Below are positions 33,716 to 46,415 of a stretch of 64,000 nt of DNA, in pieces. Source of the stretch: Canna indica (Eukaryota > Streptophyta > Magnoliopsida > Zingiberales > Cannaceae); assembly GCA_034359265.1 (NCBI GenBank), contig CP136897.1:31607501-31671500 (forward strand), written 5' to 3'. The translations under genes were made by a program, and so were the position numbers. Each line of letters starts with the position of its first letter. The stretch's first letter is position 1. Under the pieces are notes generated by a model, which saw only the letters and a program-made list of their open reading frames with translations, was not told where the DNA came from and did not search any database.

Positions 33716-33831
33716 GGTGCAACACGAGGACTTCCGAGGGGTCACCCATCCTAGTACTACTCTCACCCAAGCACGCTTAACTTCGGAGTTCTGATGGGAT
33801 CCGGTGTGTTAGTGCTGGTATGATCGCACCC
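33716..33831 (-). rRNA. 5S rRNA: 5S rRNA gene 72
   Basis: Same gene sequence as gene 71, one unit (483 bp) away: a recent single-unit duplication. Confidence 0.96.
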
Positions 33832-34198
33832 GTCGTGCACTTCTGATCGTCGGCTAATAAGGGTGAGCGTCCGAGGGATAGCTCGGAGTCATTTTCTTCG
33901 TCTCTTCGCGTGCCTTTCAGCGCCTCGTGAAAAGCTGAAATCGGACAATAATGCACGGAGTTACGCCCGTTTTAAACGAAAAATAATAATTGAAATGTTA
34001 TTTTTCTTATTTATTTAGAAATTTTAATTTTTTGGGTCGGTTGGTCGATCGAGCCGGCCGTAGAGGTTGCGGCGGGCCCCGCGTGGGCGATCGACAACCA
34101 AATTTTATGTCGACGACGTCGTCCGTCCTCAACGTTTGGTTAGAAAGATTGGTAAAAAAATGATCTCGTCGTGCAATCAAATAGGTAGTAAAAAAAAA

Positions 34199-34314
34199 GG
34201 TGCAACACGAGGACTTCCCAGGGGTCACCCGTCCTAGTACTACTCTCGCCCAAGCAAGCTTAACTTCGGAGTTCTGATGGGATCCGGTGTGTTAGTGCTG
34301 GTATGATCGCACCC
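34199..34314 (-). rRNA. 5S rRNA: 5S rRNA gene 73
   Basis: 116 bp. T84C, G58T and G25A. Confidence 0.96.
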
Positions 34315-34682
34315 GTCGTGCACTTCTGATCGTCGGCTAATAAGGGTGTGCGTCCGAGGGATAGCTCGGGGTCATTTTCTTCGTCTCTTCGTGCGCCTTT
34401 TAGCGCCACGTGAAAAGCTGAAATCAGACAATAATGCACGGAGTTACGCTCGTTCTAAATGAAAAATAATAATTGAAATGTTATTTTTCTTATTTATTTA
34501 CAAATTTTAATTTTTCGGGTCGGTTGGTCGATCGAGCCGGCCGTAGAGGTTGCGGCGGGCCCCGCGCGGGCGATCGACAGCCAAATTTTATGTCAACGAC
34601 GTCGTCCGTCCTTACCGTTTGGTTAGATAGATTGGTAAAAAAAATGATCTCGTCGTGCAATCAAATAGTTAGTAAAAAAAAA

Positions 34683-34799
34683 GGTGCAACACGAGGACTT
34701 CCCAGGGGGTCACCCATCCTAGTACTATTCTCGCCCAAGCACGCTTAACTTCGGGGTTCTGATGGGATCCGGTGCGTTAGTGCTGGTATGATCGCACCC
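34683..34799 (-). rRNA. 5S rRNA: 5S rRNA gene 74
   Basis: Changes G72A and T45C. Confidence 0.97.
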
Positions 34800-35165
34800 G
34801 TCATGCACTTCTGATCGTCGGCTAATAAGGGTGAGCGTCCGAGGGATAGCTCGGGGTCATTTTCTTCGTCTCTTGGCGCGCCTTTTAGCGCCACGTGAAA
34901 AGCTGAAATCGGACAATAATGCACGGAGTTACGCCCGTTTTAAACGAAAAATAATAATTGAAATGTTTTTTTCTTATTTATTTACAAATTTTAATTTTTC
35001 GGGTGGGTTGGTCGCTCGAGCCGACCGTAGAGGTTGCGGCGGGCCGCGCGTGGGCGATCGACAGTCAAATTTTATGTCGACGACGTCGTCCGTCCTTAAC
35101 GTTTGGTTAGAAAGATTGGTAAAAAAATGATCTCGTCATGCAATCAAATAGGTGGTAAAAAAAAA

Positions 35166-35281
35166 GGTGCAACACAAGGACTTCCGAGGGGTCACCCATC
35201 CTAGTACCACTCTCGCCCAAGCACGCTTAACTTCGGAGTTCTGATGGGATCCGGTGTGTTAGTGCTGGTATGATCGCACCC
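35166..35281 (-). rRNA. 5S rRNA: 5S rRNA gene 75
   Basis: 116 bp (CCCCTCGGA). C107T, A74G and G25A. Copy at gene 77 (offset 968). Confidence 0.96.
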
Positions 35282-35649
35282 GTCGTGCACTTCTGATCAT
35301 CGGCTAATAAGGGTGAGCGTCCGAGGGATAGCTCGGGGTCATTTTCTTCGTCTCTTCGCGCGCCTTTTAGCGCCACGTGAAAAGCTGAAATCAAACAATA
35401 ATGCACGGAGTTACGCCCGTTTTAAACGAAAAATAATAATTGAAATGTTATTTTTCTTATTTATCTACAAATTTTAATTTTTCGGGTCGGTTGGTCGATC
35501 GAGCCGGCCGTAGAGGTTGCGGCGGGCCCCGCGCGGGCGATCGAAAGCCAAATTTTATGTCGACGACGTCGTCCGTCCTTAACATTTGGTTAGAAAGATT
35601 GGTAAAAAAAATGATCTCGTCGTGCAATCAAATAGGTAGTAAAAAAAAA

Positions 35650-35766
35650 GGTGCAACACGAGGACTTCCCAGGGGTTCACCCATCCTAGTACTACTCTCG
35701 CCCAAGCACGCTTAACTTCGAAGTTCTGATGGGATCCGGTGCGTTAGTGCTGGTATGATTGCACCC
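35650..35766 (-). rRNA. 5S rRNA: 5S rRNA gene 76
   Basis: Changes C91A, C46T and G7A. Confidence 0.97.
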
Positions 35767-36133
35767 GTCACGCACTTCTGATCGTCGGCTAATAAGGGTG
35801 AGCGTCCGACGGATAGCTCGGGGTCATTTTCTTCGTCTCTTCGCGCGCCTTTTAGCGCCACGTGAAAAGCTGAAATCGGACAATAATGCACGGAGTTACG
35901 CCCGTTTTAAACGAAAAATAATAATTGAAATGTTATTTTTCTTATTTTTTTACAAATTTTAATTTTTCGGGTGGGTTGGTCGATCGAGCCGGCCGTAGGG
36001 GTTGCGGCGGGCCGCGCGTGGGCGATCGACAGCCAAATTTTATGTCGACGACGTCGTCCGTCCTTAACGTTTGGTTAGAAAGACTGGTAAAAAAATGATC
36101 TCGTCATGCAATCAAATAGGTGGTAAAAAAAAA

Positions 36134-36249
36134 GGTGCAACACAAGGACTTCCGAGGGGTCACCCATCCTAGTACCACTCTCGCCCAAGCACGCTTAACT
36201 TCGGAGTTCTGATGGGATCCGGTGTGTTAGTGCTGGTATGATCGCACCC
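36134..36249 (-). rRNA. 5S rRNA: 5S rRNA gene 77
   Basis: Same gene changes as gene 75. Confidence 0.96.
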
Positions 36250-36617
36250 GTCGTGCACTTCTGATCATCGGCTAATAAGGGTGAGCGTCCGAGGGATAGC
36301 TCGGGGTCATTTTCTTCGTCTCTTCGCGCGCCTTTTAGCGCCACGTGAAAAGATGAAATCGGATAATAATGCACGGAGTTACGCCCGTTTTAAACGAAAA
36401 ATAATAATTGAAATGTTATTTTTCTTATTTATTTACAAATTTTAATTTTTCGGGTCGGTTGGTCGATCAAGCCGGCCGTAGAGGTTGCGGCGGGCCCCGC
36501 GCGAGCGATCGAAAGCCAAATTTTATGTCGACGACGTCGTCCGTCCTTAACGTTTGGTTAGAAAGATTGGTAAAAAAAATGATCTCGTCGTGCAATCAAA
36601 TAGGTAGTAAAAAAAAA

Positions 36618-36734
36618 GGTGCAACACGAGGACTTCCCAGGGGGTCACCCACCCTAGTACTACTCTCGCCCAAGCACGCTTAACTTCGAAGTTCTGATGG
36701 GATCCGGTGCGTTAGTGCTGGTATGATTGCACCC
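36618..36734 (-). rRNA. 5S rRNA: 5S rRNA gene 78
   Basis: Changes A83G, C46T and G7A. Sister of gene 76 (offset 968). Confidence 0.97.
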
Positions 36735-37101
36735 GTCACGTACTTCTGATCGTTGGCTAATAAGGGTGAGCGTCCGAGGGATTATTCGGGGTCATTTTCT
36801 TCGTATCTTCGCGCGCCTTTTAGCGCCACGTGAAAAGCTGAAATCGGACAATAATGCACAGAGTTACGCCGGTTTTAAACGAAAAATAATAATTGAAATG
36901 TTATTTTTCTTATTTATTTACAAATTTTAATTTTTCGGGTCGGTTGGTCGATCGAGCCGGCCGTAGAGGTTGCGGCGGGCCCCGCGCGGGCGATCGACAG
37001 CCAAATTTTATTTCGACGACGTCGTCCGTCCTTAACGTTAGGTTACAAAGATTGGTAAAAAAAATGATCTCGTCGTGCAATCAAATAGGTAGTAAAAAAA
37101 A

Positions 37102-37218
37102 GGTGCAACACGAGGACTTCCCAGGGGGTCACCCATCCTAGTACTATTGTCGCCCAAGCACGCTTAACTTCGGAGTTCTGATGGGATCCGGTGCGTTAGT
37201 GCTGGTATGATCGCACCC
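37102..37218 (-). rRNA. 5S rRNA: 5S rRNA gene 79, intermediate-element variant
   Basis: G70C and G72A only. The pair recurs without other changes, as in gene 90. Confidence 0.97.
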
Positions 37219-37585
37219 GTCATGCACTTCTGATCTTCGACTAATAAGGGTGAGCGTCCGAGGGATAGCTCGGAGTCATTTTCTTCGTCTCTTCGCGCGC
37301 CTTTTAGCGCCACGTGTAAAGCTGAAATCAGACAATAATGCACAGAGTTACGCCCGTTTTAAACGAAAAATAATAATTGAAATGTTATTTTTCTTATTTA
37401 TTTACAAATTTTAATTTTTTGGGTGGGTTGGTCGATCGAGCCGGCCGTAGAGGTTGCGGGGGGCCCCGCGCGGGCGATCGATAGCAAAATTTTATGTCTA
37501 CGACGTCGTCCGTCCTTAACGTTTGGTTAGAAAGATTGGTAAAAAAATGATCTCGTCGTGCAATCAAATAGGTAGTAAAAAAAAA

Positions 37586-37701
37586 GGTGCAAAACGAGGA
37601 CTTCCCAGGGGTCACCCATCCTAGTACTACTCTCGCCCAAGCAAGCTTAACTTCGGGGTTCTGATGGGATCCGGTGCGTTAGTGCTGGTATGATCGCACC
37701 C
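37586..37701 (-). rRNA. 5S rRNA: 5S rRNA gene 80
   Basis: 116 bp. G110T, G58T and T45C. Confidence 0.96.
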
Positions 37702-38069
37702 GTCGTGCACTTCTGATCGTCGGCTAATAAGGGTGAGCGTCCGAGGGATAGCTCGGGGTCATTTTCTTCGTCTCTTCGCGCTCCTTTTAGCGCCACGTGA
37801 AAAGCTGAAATCGGACAATAATGCACGGAGTTACGCCCGTTTTAAACGAAAAATAATAATTGAAATGTTATTTTTCTTATTTATTTACAAATTTTAATTG
37901 TTCGGGTCGGTTGGTCGATCGACCCGGCCGTAGAGGTTGCGGCGGGCCCCGCGCGGGCGATCGAAAGCCAAATTTTATGTCGACGACGTCGTCCGTCCTT
38001 AACGTTTGGTTAGAAAGATTGGTAAAAAAAATGATCTCGTCGTGCAATCAAATAGGTAGTAAAAAAAAA

Positions 38070-38185
38070 GGTGCAACACGAGGACTTCCCAGGGGTCACC
38101 CATCCTAGTACTACTCTCGCCCAAGCACGCTTAACTTCGGAGTTCTGATGGGATCCGGTGTGTTAGTTCTGGTATGATCGCACCC
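38070..38185 (-). rRNA. 5S rRNA: 5S rRNA gene 81
   Basis: 116 bp. G25A and C18A. Confidence 0.96.
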
Positions 38186-38553
38186 GTCGTGCACTTCTGA
38201 TCGTCGGCTAATAAGGGTGAGCGCTCGAGGGATAGCTCGGGGTCATTTTCTTCGTCTCTTCTCGCGCCTTTTAGCGCCACGTGAAAAGCTGAAATCGGAC
38301 AATAATGCACGGAGTTATGCCCGTTTTAAACGAAAAATAATAATTGAAATGTTATTTTTCTTATTTATTTACAAATTTTAATTTTTCGGGTCAGTTGGTC
38401 GATCGACCCGGCCGTAGAGGTTGCGGCGGGCCCCGCGCGGGCGATCGAAAGCCAAATTTTATGTCGGTGACGTCGTCCGTCCTTAACGTTTGGTTAGAAA
38501 GATTGGTAAAAAAAATGATCTCGTCGTGCAATCAAATAGGTAGTAAAAAAAAA

Positions 38554-38670
38554 GGTGCAACACGAGGACTTCCCAGGGGGTCACCCATCCTAGTACTACT
38601 CTCGCCCAAGCACTCTTAACTTCGAAGTTCTGATAGGATCCGGTGCGTTAGTGCTGGTATGATTGCACCC
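38554..38670 (-). rRNA. 5S rRNA: 5S rRNA gene 82
   Basis: Changes C57A, C46T, C36T and G7A. Confidence 0.96.
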
Positions 38671-39036
38671 GTCACGCACTTCTGATCGTCGGCTAATAAG
38701 GGTGAGTGTCCGAGGGATAGCTCGGGGTCATTTTCTTCGTCTCTTCGCGCGTCTTTTAGCGCCACGTGAAAAGCTGAAATCGGACAATAATGCACAGAGT
38801 TACGCCCGTTTTAAACGAAATATAATAATTGAAATGTTTTTTTCTTATTTATTTACAAATTTTAATTTTTCGGGTGGATTGGTCGATCGAGCCGGCCGTA
38901 GAGGTTGCGGCGGGCCCCGCGTGGGCGATCGACAGCCAAATTTTATGTCGATGACGTCGTCCGTCCTTAACGTTTGGTTAGAAAGATTGGTAAAAAAATG
39001 ATCTCGTCGTGCAATCAAAAAGGTGATAAAAAAAAA

Positions 39037-39152
39037 GGTGCAACACGAGGACTTCCGAGGGGTCACCCATCCTAGTACTACTCTCGCCCAAGCACGCTTA
39101 ACTTCGGAGTTCTGATGGGATCCGGTGTGTTAGTTCTGGTATGATCGCACCC
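39037..39152 (-). rRNA. 5S rRNA: 5S rRNA gene 83
   Basis: 116 bp (CCCCTCGGA). G25A and C18A. Copy at gene 86 (offset 1,455). Confidence 0.96.
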
Positions 39153-39520
39153 GTCGTGCACTTCTGATCGTCGGCTAATAAGGGTGAGCGCTCGAGGGAT
39201 AGCTCGGGGTCATTTTCTTCGTCTCTTCTCGCGCCTTTTAGCGCCACGTGAAAAGCTGAAATCGGACAATAATGCACGGAGTTATGCCCGTTTTAAACGA
39301 AAAATAATAATTGAAATGTTATTTTTCTTATTTATTTACAAATTTTAATTTTTCGGGTCAGTTGGTCGATCGACCCGGCCGTAGAGGTTGCGGCGGGCCC
39401 CGCGCGGGCAATCGAAAGCCAAATTTTATGTCGGTGACGTCGTCCGTCCTTAACGTTTGGTTAGAAAGATTGGTAAAAAAAATGATCTCGTCGTGCAATC
39501 AAATAGGTAGTAAAAAAAAA

Positions 39521-39637
39521 GGTGCAACACGTGGACTTCCCAGGGGGTCACCCATCGTAGTACTACTCTCGCCCAAGCAAGCTTAACTTCGGAGTTCTGA
39601 TGGGATCCGGTGTGTTAGTGCTGGTATGATCGCACCC
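39521..39637 (-). rRNA. 5S rRNA: 5S rRNA gene 84
   Basis: Changes T106A, G81C, G58T and G25A. Confidence 0.96.
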
Positions 39638-40007
39638 GTCATGCACTTCTGATAGTCGGCTAATAAGGGTGTGCGTCCGAGGGATAGCTCGGGGTCATTT
39701 TCTTCGTCTCTTCGCGCGCCTTTTAGCGCCACGTGAAAAGCTGAAATCGGACAATAATGCACGGAGTTATGCCCGTTTTAAACGAAAAATAATAATTGAA
39801 ATGTTATTTTTCTTATTTATTTACAAATTTTAATTTTTCGGGTCGGTTGGTCGATCGAGCCGGCCGTAGAAGTTGCGGCGGGCCCCGCGCGGGCGATCGA
39901 CAGCCAAATTTTATTTCGACGACGTCGTCCGTCCTTAACGTTTGGTTAGAAAGATTGGTAAAAAAAAATGATCTCGTCGTGCAATCAAATAGGTAGTAAA
40001 AAAAAAA

Positions 40008-40124
40008 GGTGCAACACGAGGACTTCCTAGGGGGTCACCCATCCTAGTACTACTCTCGCCCAAGCACGCTTAACTTCGAAGTTCTGATGGGATCCGGTGC
40101 GTTAGTGCTGGTATGATCGCACCC
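40008..40124 (-). rRNA. 5S rRNA: 5S rRNA gene 85
   Basis: Changes G97A and C46T; ten-T terminator. Confidence 0.97.
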
Positions 40125-40491
40125 GTCACGCACTTCTGATTGTCGGCTAATAAGGGTGAGAGTCCGAGGGATAGCTCGGAGTCATTTTCTTCGTCTCTTG
40201 GCGAGCCTTTTAGCGCCACGTGAAAAGCTGAAATCGGACAATACTGCACGGAGTGACGCCCGTTTTAAACGAAAAATAATAATTGAAATGTTATTTTTCT
40301 TATTTATTTACAAATTTTAATTTTTCGGGTCGGTTGGTCGATCGAGCTGGCCGTAGAGGTTGCGGCGGGCCCCTCGAGGGCGATCGACAGCCAAATTTTA
40401 TTTCGACGACGTCGTCCGTCCTTAACGTTTGGTTAGAAAGATTGGTAAAAAAATGATCTCGTCGTGCAATCAAAAAGGTGATAAAAAAAAA

Positions 40492-40607
40492 GGTGCAACA
40501 CGAGGACTTCCGAGGGGTCACCCATCCTAGTACTACTCTCGCCCAAGCACGCTTAACTTCGGAGTTCTGATGGGATCCGGTGTGTTAGTTCTGGTATGAT
40601 CGCACCC
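40492..40607 (-). rRNA. 5S rRNA: 5S rRNA gene 86
   Basis: Same gene changes as gene 83. Confidence 0.96.
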
Positions 40608-40975
40608 GTCGTGCACTTCTGATCGTCGGCTAATAAGGGTGAGCGCTCGAGGGATAGCTCGGGGTCATTTTCTTCGTCTCTTCTCGCGCCTTTTAGCGCC
40701 ACGTGAAAAGCTGAAATCGGACAATAATGCACGGAGTTACGCCCGTTTTAAACGAAAAATAATAATTGAAATGTTATTTTTCTTATTTATTGACAAATTT
40801 TAATTTTTCGGGTGGGTTGGTCGATCGAGCCGGCCGTAGAAGTTGCGGCGGGCCCCGTGCGGGCAATCGACAGCCAAATTTTATGTCGACGACGTCGTCC
40901 GTCCATAACGTTTGGTTAGAAAGATTGGTAAAAAAAATGATCTCGTCGTGCAATCAAATAGGTAGTAAAAAAAAA

Positions 40976-41092
40976 GGTGCAACACGAGGACTTCCCAGGG
41001 GGTCACCCATCCTAGTACTACTCTCGCCCAAGCACGCTTAACTTCGAAATTCTGATGGGATCCGGTGCGTTAGTGCTGGTATGATTGCACCC
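40976..41092 (-). rRNA. 5S rRNA: 5S rRNA gene 87
   Basis: Changes C46T, C44T and G7A. Confidence 0.97.
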
Positions 41093-41460
41093 GTCACGCA
41101 CTTCTGATCGTCGGCTAATAAGGGTGAGCGTCCGAGGGATAGCTCGGGGTCATTTTCTTCGTCTCTTCGCGCGTCTTTTAGCGCCACGTGAAAAGCTGAA
41201 ATCGGACAATAATGCACGGAGTTATGCCCGTTTTAAATGAAAAATAATAATTGAAATGTTATTTTTCTTATTTATTTACAAATTTTAATTTTTCGGGTCG
41301 GTTGGTCGATCGAGCCGGCCGTAGAGGTTGCGGCGGGCCCCGCGAGGGCGATCGACAGCCAAATTTTATTTCGACGACGTCGTCCGTCCTTAACGTTTGG
41401 TTAGAAAGATTGGTAAAAAAAATGATCTCGTCGTGCAATCAAATAGGTAGTAAAAATAAA

Positions 41461-41576
41461 GGTGCAACACGAGGACTTCCCAGGGGTCACCCATCCTAGT
41501 ACTATTCTCGCCAAAGCACGCTTAACTTCGTAGTTCTGATGGGATCCGGTGCGTTAGTGCTGGTATGATCGCACCC
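41461..41576 (-). rRNA. 5S rRNA: 5S rRNA gene 88, split T-run
   Basis: 116 bp. G72A, G64T and C46A; G64T breaks the C15-G64 pair. The terminator is TTTATTTTT, so only five T are contiguous. Confidence 0.94.
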
Positions 41577-41943
41577 GTCATGCACTTCCGATCGTCGGCT
41601 AATAAGGCTGAGCGTCCGAGGGATAGCTCGGAGTCATTTTCTTCGTCTCTTCGCGCGCCTTTTAGCGCCACGTGAAAAACTGAAATCGGACAGTAATGCA
41701 CGGAGTTACGCCCGTTTTAAACGAAAAATAATAACTGAAATGTTATTTTTCTTATTTATTTACAAATTTTAATTTTTCGGGTGGGTTGGTCGATCGAGCC
41801 GGCCGTAGAGGTTGCGGCGGGCCCCGCGCGGGCGATCGACAGGCAAATTTTATGTCGACGACGTCGTCCGTCCTTAACGTTTGGTTAGAAAGATTGCTAA
41901 AAAAATGATCTCGTCGTGCAATCAAATAGGTAGTATAAAAAAA

Positions 41944-42059
41944 GGTGCAACACGAGGACTTCCCAGGGGTCACCCATCCTAGTACTACTCTCGCCCAAGC
42001 AAGCTTAACTTCGGAGTTCTGATGGGATCCGGTGTGTTAGTGCTGGTATGATCGCACCC
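41944..42059 (-). rRNA. 5S rRNA: 5S rRNA gene 89
   Basis: 116 bp. G58T and G25A. The T-run is seven T, then A. Confidence 0.96.
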
Positions 42060-42427
42060 GTCGTGCACTTCTGATCGTCGGCTAATAAGGGTGTGCGTCC
42101 GAGGGATAGCTCGGGGTCATTTTCTTCGTCTCTTCGCGCGCCTTTTAGCGCCACGTGAAAAGCTGAAATCGGACAATACTGCACGGAGTGACGCCCGTTT
42201 TAAACGAAAAATAATAATTGAAATGTTATTTTTCTTATTTATTTACAAATTTTAATTTTTCGGGTCGGTTGGTCGATCGAGCCAGCCGTAGAGGTTGCGG
42301 CGGGCCCCGCGCGGGAGATCGACAGCCAAATTTTATGTCGACGACGTCGTCCGTCCTTAACGTTAGGTTAGAAAGATTGGTAAAAAAAATGATCTCGTCG
42401 TGCAATCAAATAGGTAGTAAAAAAAAA

Positions 42428-42544
42428 GGTGCAACACGAGGACTTCCCAGGGGGTCACCCATCCTAGTACTATTGTCGCCCAAGCACGCTTAACTTCGGA
42501 GTTCTGATGGGATCCGGTGCGTTAGTGCTGGTATGATCGCACCC
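42428..42544 (-). rRNA. 5S rRNA: 5S rRNA gene 90, intermediate-element variant
   Basis: G70C and G72A only. Start of the 2,904-bp duplicated block. Confidence 0.97.
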
Positions 42545-42912
42545 GTCATGCACTTCTGATCGTCGGCTAATAAGAGTGAGCGTCCGAGGGATAGCTCGGA
42601 GTCATTTTCTTCGTCTCTTCGCGCGCCTTTTAGCGCCACGTGAAAAGCTGAAATAGGACAATAATGCACGGAGTTACGCCCGTTTTAAACGAAAAATAAT
42701 AATTGAAATGTTATTTTTCTTATTTATTTACAAATTTTAATTTTTCGGGTGGGTTGGTCGATCGAGCCGGCCGTAGAGGTTGCGGCGGGCCCCGCGCGGG
42801 CGATCGACAGCCAAATTTTATGTCTACGACGTCGTCCGTCCTTAACGTTTGGTTAGAAAGATTGGTAAGAAAAATGATCTCGTCGTGCAATCAAATAGGT
42901 AGTAAAAAAAAA

Positions 42913-43028
42913 GGTGCAACACGAGGACTTCCAAGGGGTCACCCATCCTAGTACTACTCTCGCCCAAGCTCGCTTAACTTCGAAGTTCTGATGGGATCCG
43001 GTGCGTTAGTGCTGGTATGATCGCACCC
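42913..43028 (-). rRNA. 5S rRNA: 5S rRNA gene 91
   Basis: 116 bp. T59A and C46T. Confidence 0.96.
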
Positions 43029-43394
43029 GTCATGCACTTCTGATCGTCGGCTAATAAGGGTGTGCGTCCGAGGGATAGCTCGGGGTCATTTTCTTCGTCT
43101 CTTCGCGCGCCTTTCAGCGCCACGTGAAAAGCTGAAATCGGACAATAATGCACGGAGTTACGCCCGTTTTAAACGAAAAATAATAATTGAAATGTTTTTT
43201 TCTTATTTATTTACAAATTTTAATTTTTCGGGTGGATTGGTCGATCGAGACGGCCGTAGAGGTTGCGGAGGGCCCCGCGCGGGCGATCGACAGCAAAATT
43301 TTATGTCGACGACGTCGTCCGTCCTTAACGTTTGGTTAGAAAGATTGGTAAAAAAATGATCTCGTCGTGCAATCAAATAAGTGGTAAAAAAAAA

Positions 43395-43510
43395 GGTGCA
43401 ACACGAGGACTTCCGAGGGGTCACCCATCCTAGTACTACTCTCGCCCAAGCTCGCTTAACTTCGGAGTTTTGATGGGATCCGGTGTGTTAGTGCTGGTAT
43501 GATCGCACCC
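43395..43510 (-). rRNA. 5S rRNA: 5S rRNA gene 92
   Basis: 116 bp (CCCCTCGGA). T59A, G41A and G25A. Confidence 0.96.
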
Positions 43511-43878
43511 GTCGTGAACTTCTGATCGTCGGCTAATAAGGGTGAGCGTCAGAGGGATAGCTCGGGGTCATTTTCTTCGTCTCTTCGCGCGCCTTTTAGC
43601 GCCACGTGAAAAGCTGAAATCGGACAATAATGCACGGAGTTACGCCCGTTTTAAACGAAAAATAATAATTGAAATGTTATTTTTCTTACTTATTTACAAA
43701 TTTTAATTTTTCGGGTCGGTTGGTCGATCGAGCCAGCCGTAGAGGTTGCGGCGGGGCCCGCGCGGGCGATCGACAGCCAAACTTGATGTCGACGACGTCG
43801 TCCGTCCTTAACGTTTGGTTAGAAAGATTGGTAAAAAAAATGATCTCGTCGTGCAATCAAATAGGTAGTAAAAAAAAA

Positions 43879-43995
43879 GGTGCAACACGAGGACTTCCCA
43901 GGGTGTCACCCATCCTAGTACTACTCTCGCCCAAGCACGCTTAACTTCGGAGTTCGGATGGGATCCGGTGCGTTAGTGCTGGTATGATCGAACCT
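43879..43995 (-). rRNA. 5S rRNA: 5S rRNA gene 93
   Basis: Changes C92A, A40C, G5T and G1A. Copy at gene 104 (offset 5,326). Confidence 0.95.
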
Positions 43996-44363
43996 GTCAT
44001 GCACTTCTGATCGTCGGCTAATAAGGTTGAGCGTCCGTGGGACAGCTCGGGGTCGTTTTCTTCGTCTCTTCACGCGCCTTTCAGCGCCACGTGAAAAGCT
44101 GAAATCGGACAATAATGCACGGAGTTACGCCCGTTTTAAACAAAAAATAATAATTGAAATGTTATTTTTCTTATTTATTTACAAATTTTAGTTTTTCGGG
44201 TCTGTTGGTCGATCGAGCCGGCCGTAGAGGTTGCGGCGGGCCCCGCGCTGGCGATGGACAGCCAAATTTTATGTCGACGACGTCGTCCATCCTTAACGTT
44301 TGGTTAGAAAGATTGGTAAAAAAAATGATCTCGTCGTGCAATCAAATAGGTAGTAAAAAAAAA

Positions 44364-44480
44364 GGTGCAACACGAGGACTTCCCAGGGGGTCACCCATCC
44401 TAGTACTATTCTCGCCCAAGCACGCTTAACTTCGTAGTTCTGATGGGATCCGGTGCGTTAGTGCTCGTATGATCGCACCC
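44364..44480 (-). rRNA. 5S rRNA: 5S rRNA gene 94
   Basis: Changes G72A, C46A and C15G. C15G would oppose G64 in helix II. Confidence 0.95.
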
Positions 44481-44847
44481 TTCATGCACTTCTGATCGTC
44501 GGCTAATAAGGCTGAGCATCCGAGGGATAGCTCGGAGTCATTTTCTTCGTCTCTTCGCGCGCCTTTTAGCGCCACGTGAAAAGCTGAAATCGGACAGTAA
44601 TGCATGGAGTTACGCCCGTTTTAAACGAAAAATAATAATTGAAATGTTATTTTTCTTATTTATTTACAAATTTTAATTTTTCGGGTGGGTTGGTCGATCG
44701 AGCCGGCCATAGAGGTTGCGGCGGGCCCCGCGCGGGCGATCGACCGCCAAATTTTATGTCGATGACGTCGTCCGTCCTTAACGTTTGGTTAGAAAGATTG
44801 GTAAAAAAATGATCTCGTCGTGCAATCAAATAGGTAGTAAAAAAAAA

Positions 44848-44963
44848 GGTGCAACACGAGGACTTCCCAGGGGTCACCCATCCTAGTACTACTCTCGCCC
44901 AAGCAAGCTTAACTTCGGAGTTCTGATGGGATCCGGTGTGTTAGTGCTGGTATGATCGCACCC
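44848..44963 (-). rRNA. 5S rRNA: 5S rRNA gene 95
   Basis: 116 bp. G58T and G25A. Upstream box is TTTTTA. Confidence 0.96.
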
Positions 44964-45331
44964 GTCGTGCACTTCTGATCGTCGGCTAAAAAGGGTGTGC
45001 GTCCGAGGGATAGCTCGGGGTCATTTTCTTCGTCTCTTCGCGCGCCTTTTAGCGCCACGTGAAAAGCTGAAATCAGACAAGAATGCACGGAGTTACGCCC
45101 GTTTTAAACGAAAAATAATAATTGAAATGTTATTTTTCTTATTTATTTACAAATTTTAATTTTTCGGGTCGGTTGGTCGATCGAGCCGGCCGTTGAGGTT
45201 GCGGCGGGCCCCAGGCGGGAGATCGACAGCCAAATTTTATGTCGACGACGTCGTCCGTCCTTAACGTTAGGTTAGAAAGATTGGTAAAAAAAATGATCTC
45301 GTCGTGCAATCAAATAGGTAGTAAAAAAAAA

Positions 45332-45448
45332 GGTGCAACACGAGGACTTCCCAGGGGGTCACCCATCCTAGTACTATTGTCGCCCAAGCACGCTTAACTT
45401 CGGAGTACTGATGGGATCCGGTTGGTTAGTGCTGGTATGATCGCACCC
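45332..45448 (-). rRNA. 5S rRNA: 5S rRNA gene 96, intermediate-element variant
   Basis: G70C and G72A plus A42T, C26A and G25C. Copy of gene 90 at offset 2,904. Confidence 0.95.
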
Positions 45449-45816
45449 GTCATGCACTTCTGATCGTCGGCTAATAAGGGTGAGCGTCCGAGGGATAGCT
45501 CGGAGTCATTTTCTTCGTCTCTTCGCGCGCCTTTTAGCGCCACGTGAAAAGCTGAAATCGGACAATAATGCACGGAGTTACGCCCGTTTTAAACGAAAAA
45601 TAATAATTGAAATGTTATTTTTCTTATTTATTTACAAATTTTAATTTTTCGGGTGGGTTGGTCGATCGAGCCGGCCGTAGAGGTTGCGGCGGGCCCCGCG
45701 CGGGCGATCGACAGCCAAATTTTATGTCTACGACGTCGTCCGTCCTTAACGTTTGGTTAGAAAGATTGGTAAGAAAAATGATCTCGTCGTGCAATCAAAT
45801 AGGTAGTAAAAAAAAA

Positions 45817-45933
45817 GGTGCAACACGAGGACTTCTCAGGGGGTCACCCATCCTAGTACTACTCTCGCCCAAGCTCGCTTAACTTCGAAGTTCTGATGGG
45901 ATCCGGTGCGTTAGTGCTGGTATGATCGCACCC
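45817..45933 (-). rRNA. 5S rRNA: 5S rRNA gene 97
   Basis: Changes G98A, T59A and C46T. Confidence 0.96.
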
Positions 45934-46299
45934 GTCATGCACTTCTGATCGTCGGCTAATAAGGGTGTGCGTCCGAGGGATAGCTCGGGGTCATTTTCTT
46001 CGTCTCTTCGCGCGCCTTTCAGCGCCACGTGAAAAGCTGAAATCGGACAATAATGCACGGAGTTACGCCCGTTTTAAACGAAAAATAATAATTGAAATGT
46101 TTTTTTCTTATTTATTTACAAATTTTAATTTTTCGGGTGGATTGGTCGATCGAGCCGGCCGTAGAGGTTGCGGAGGGCCCCGCGCGGGCGATCGACAGCC
46201 AAATTTTATGTCGACGACGTCGTCCCTCCTTAACGTTTGGTTAGAAAGATTGGTAAAAAAATGATCTCGTCGTGCAATCAAATAAGTGGTAAAAAAAAA

Positions 46300-46415
46300 G
46301 GTGCAACACGAGGACTTCCGAGGGGTCACCCATCCTAGTACTACTCTCGCCCAAGCACGCTTAACTTCGGAGTTTTGATGGGATCCGGTGTGTTAGTGCT
46401 GGTATGATCGCACCC
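46300..46415 (-). rRNA. 5S rRNA: 5S rRNA gene 98
   Basis: 116 bp (CCCCTCGGA). G41A and G25A; relative of gene 92. Confidence 0.96.
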
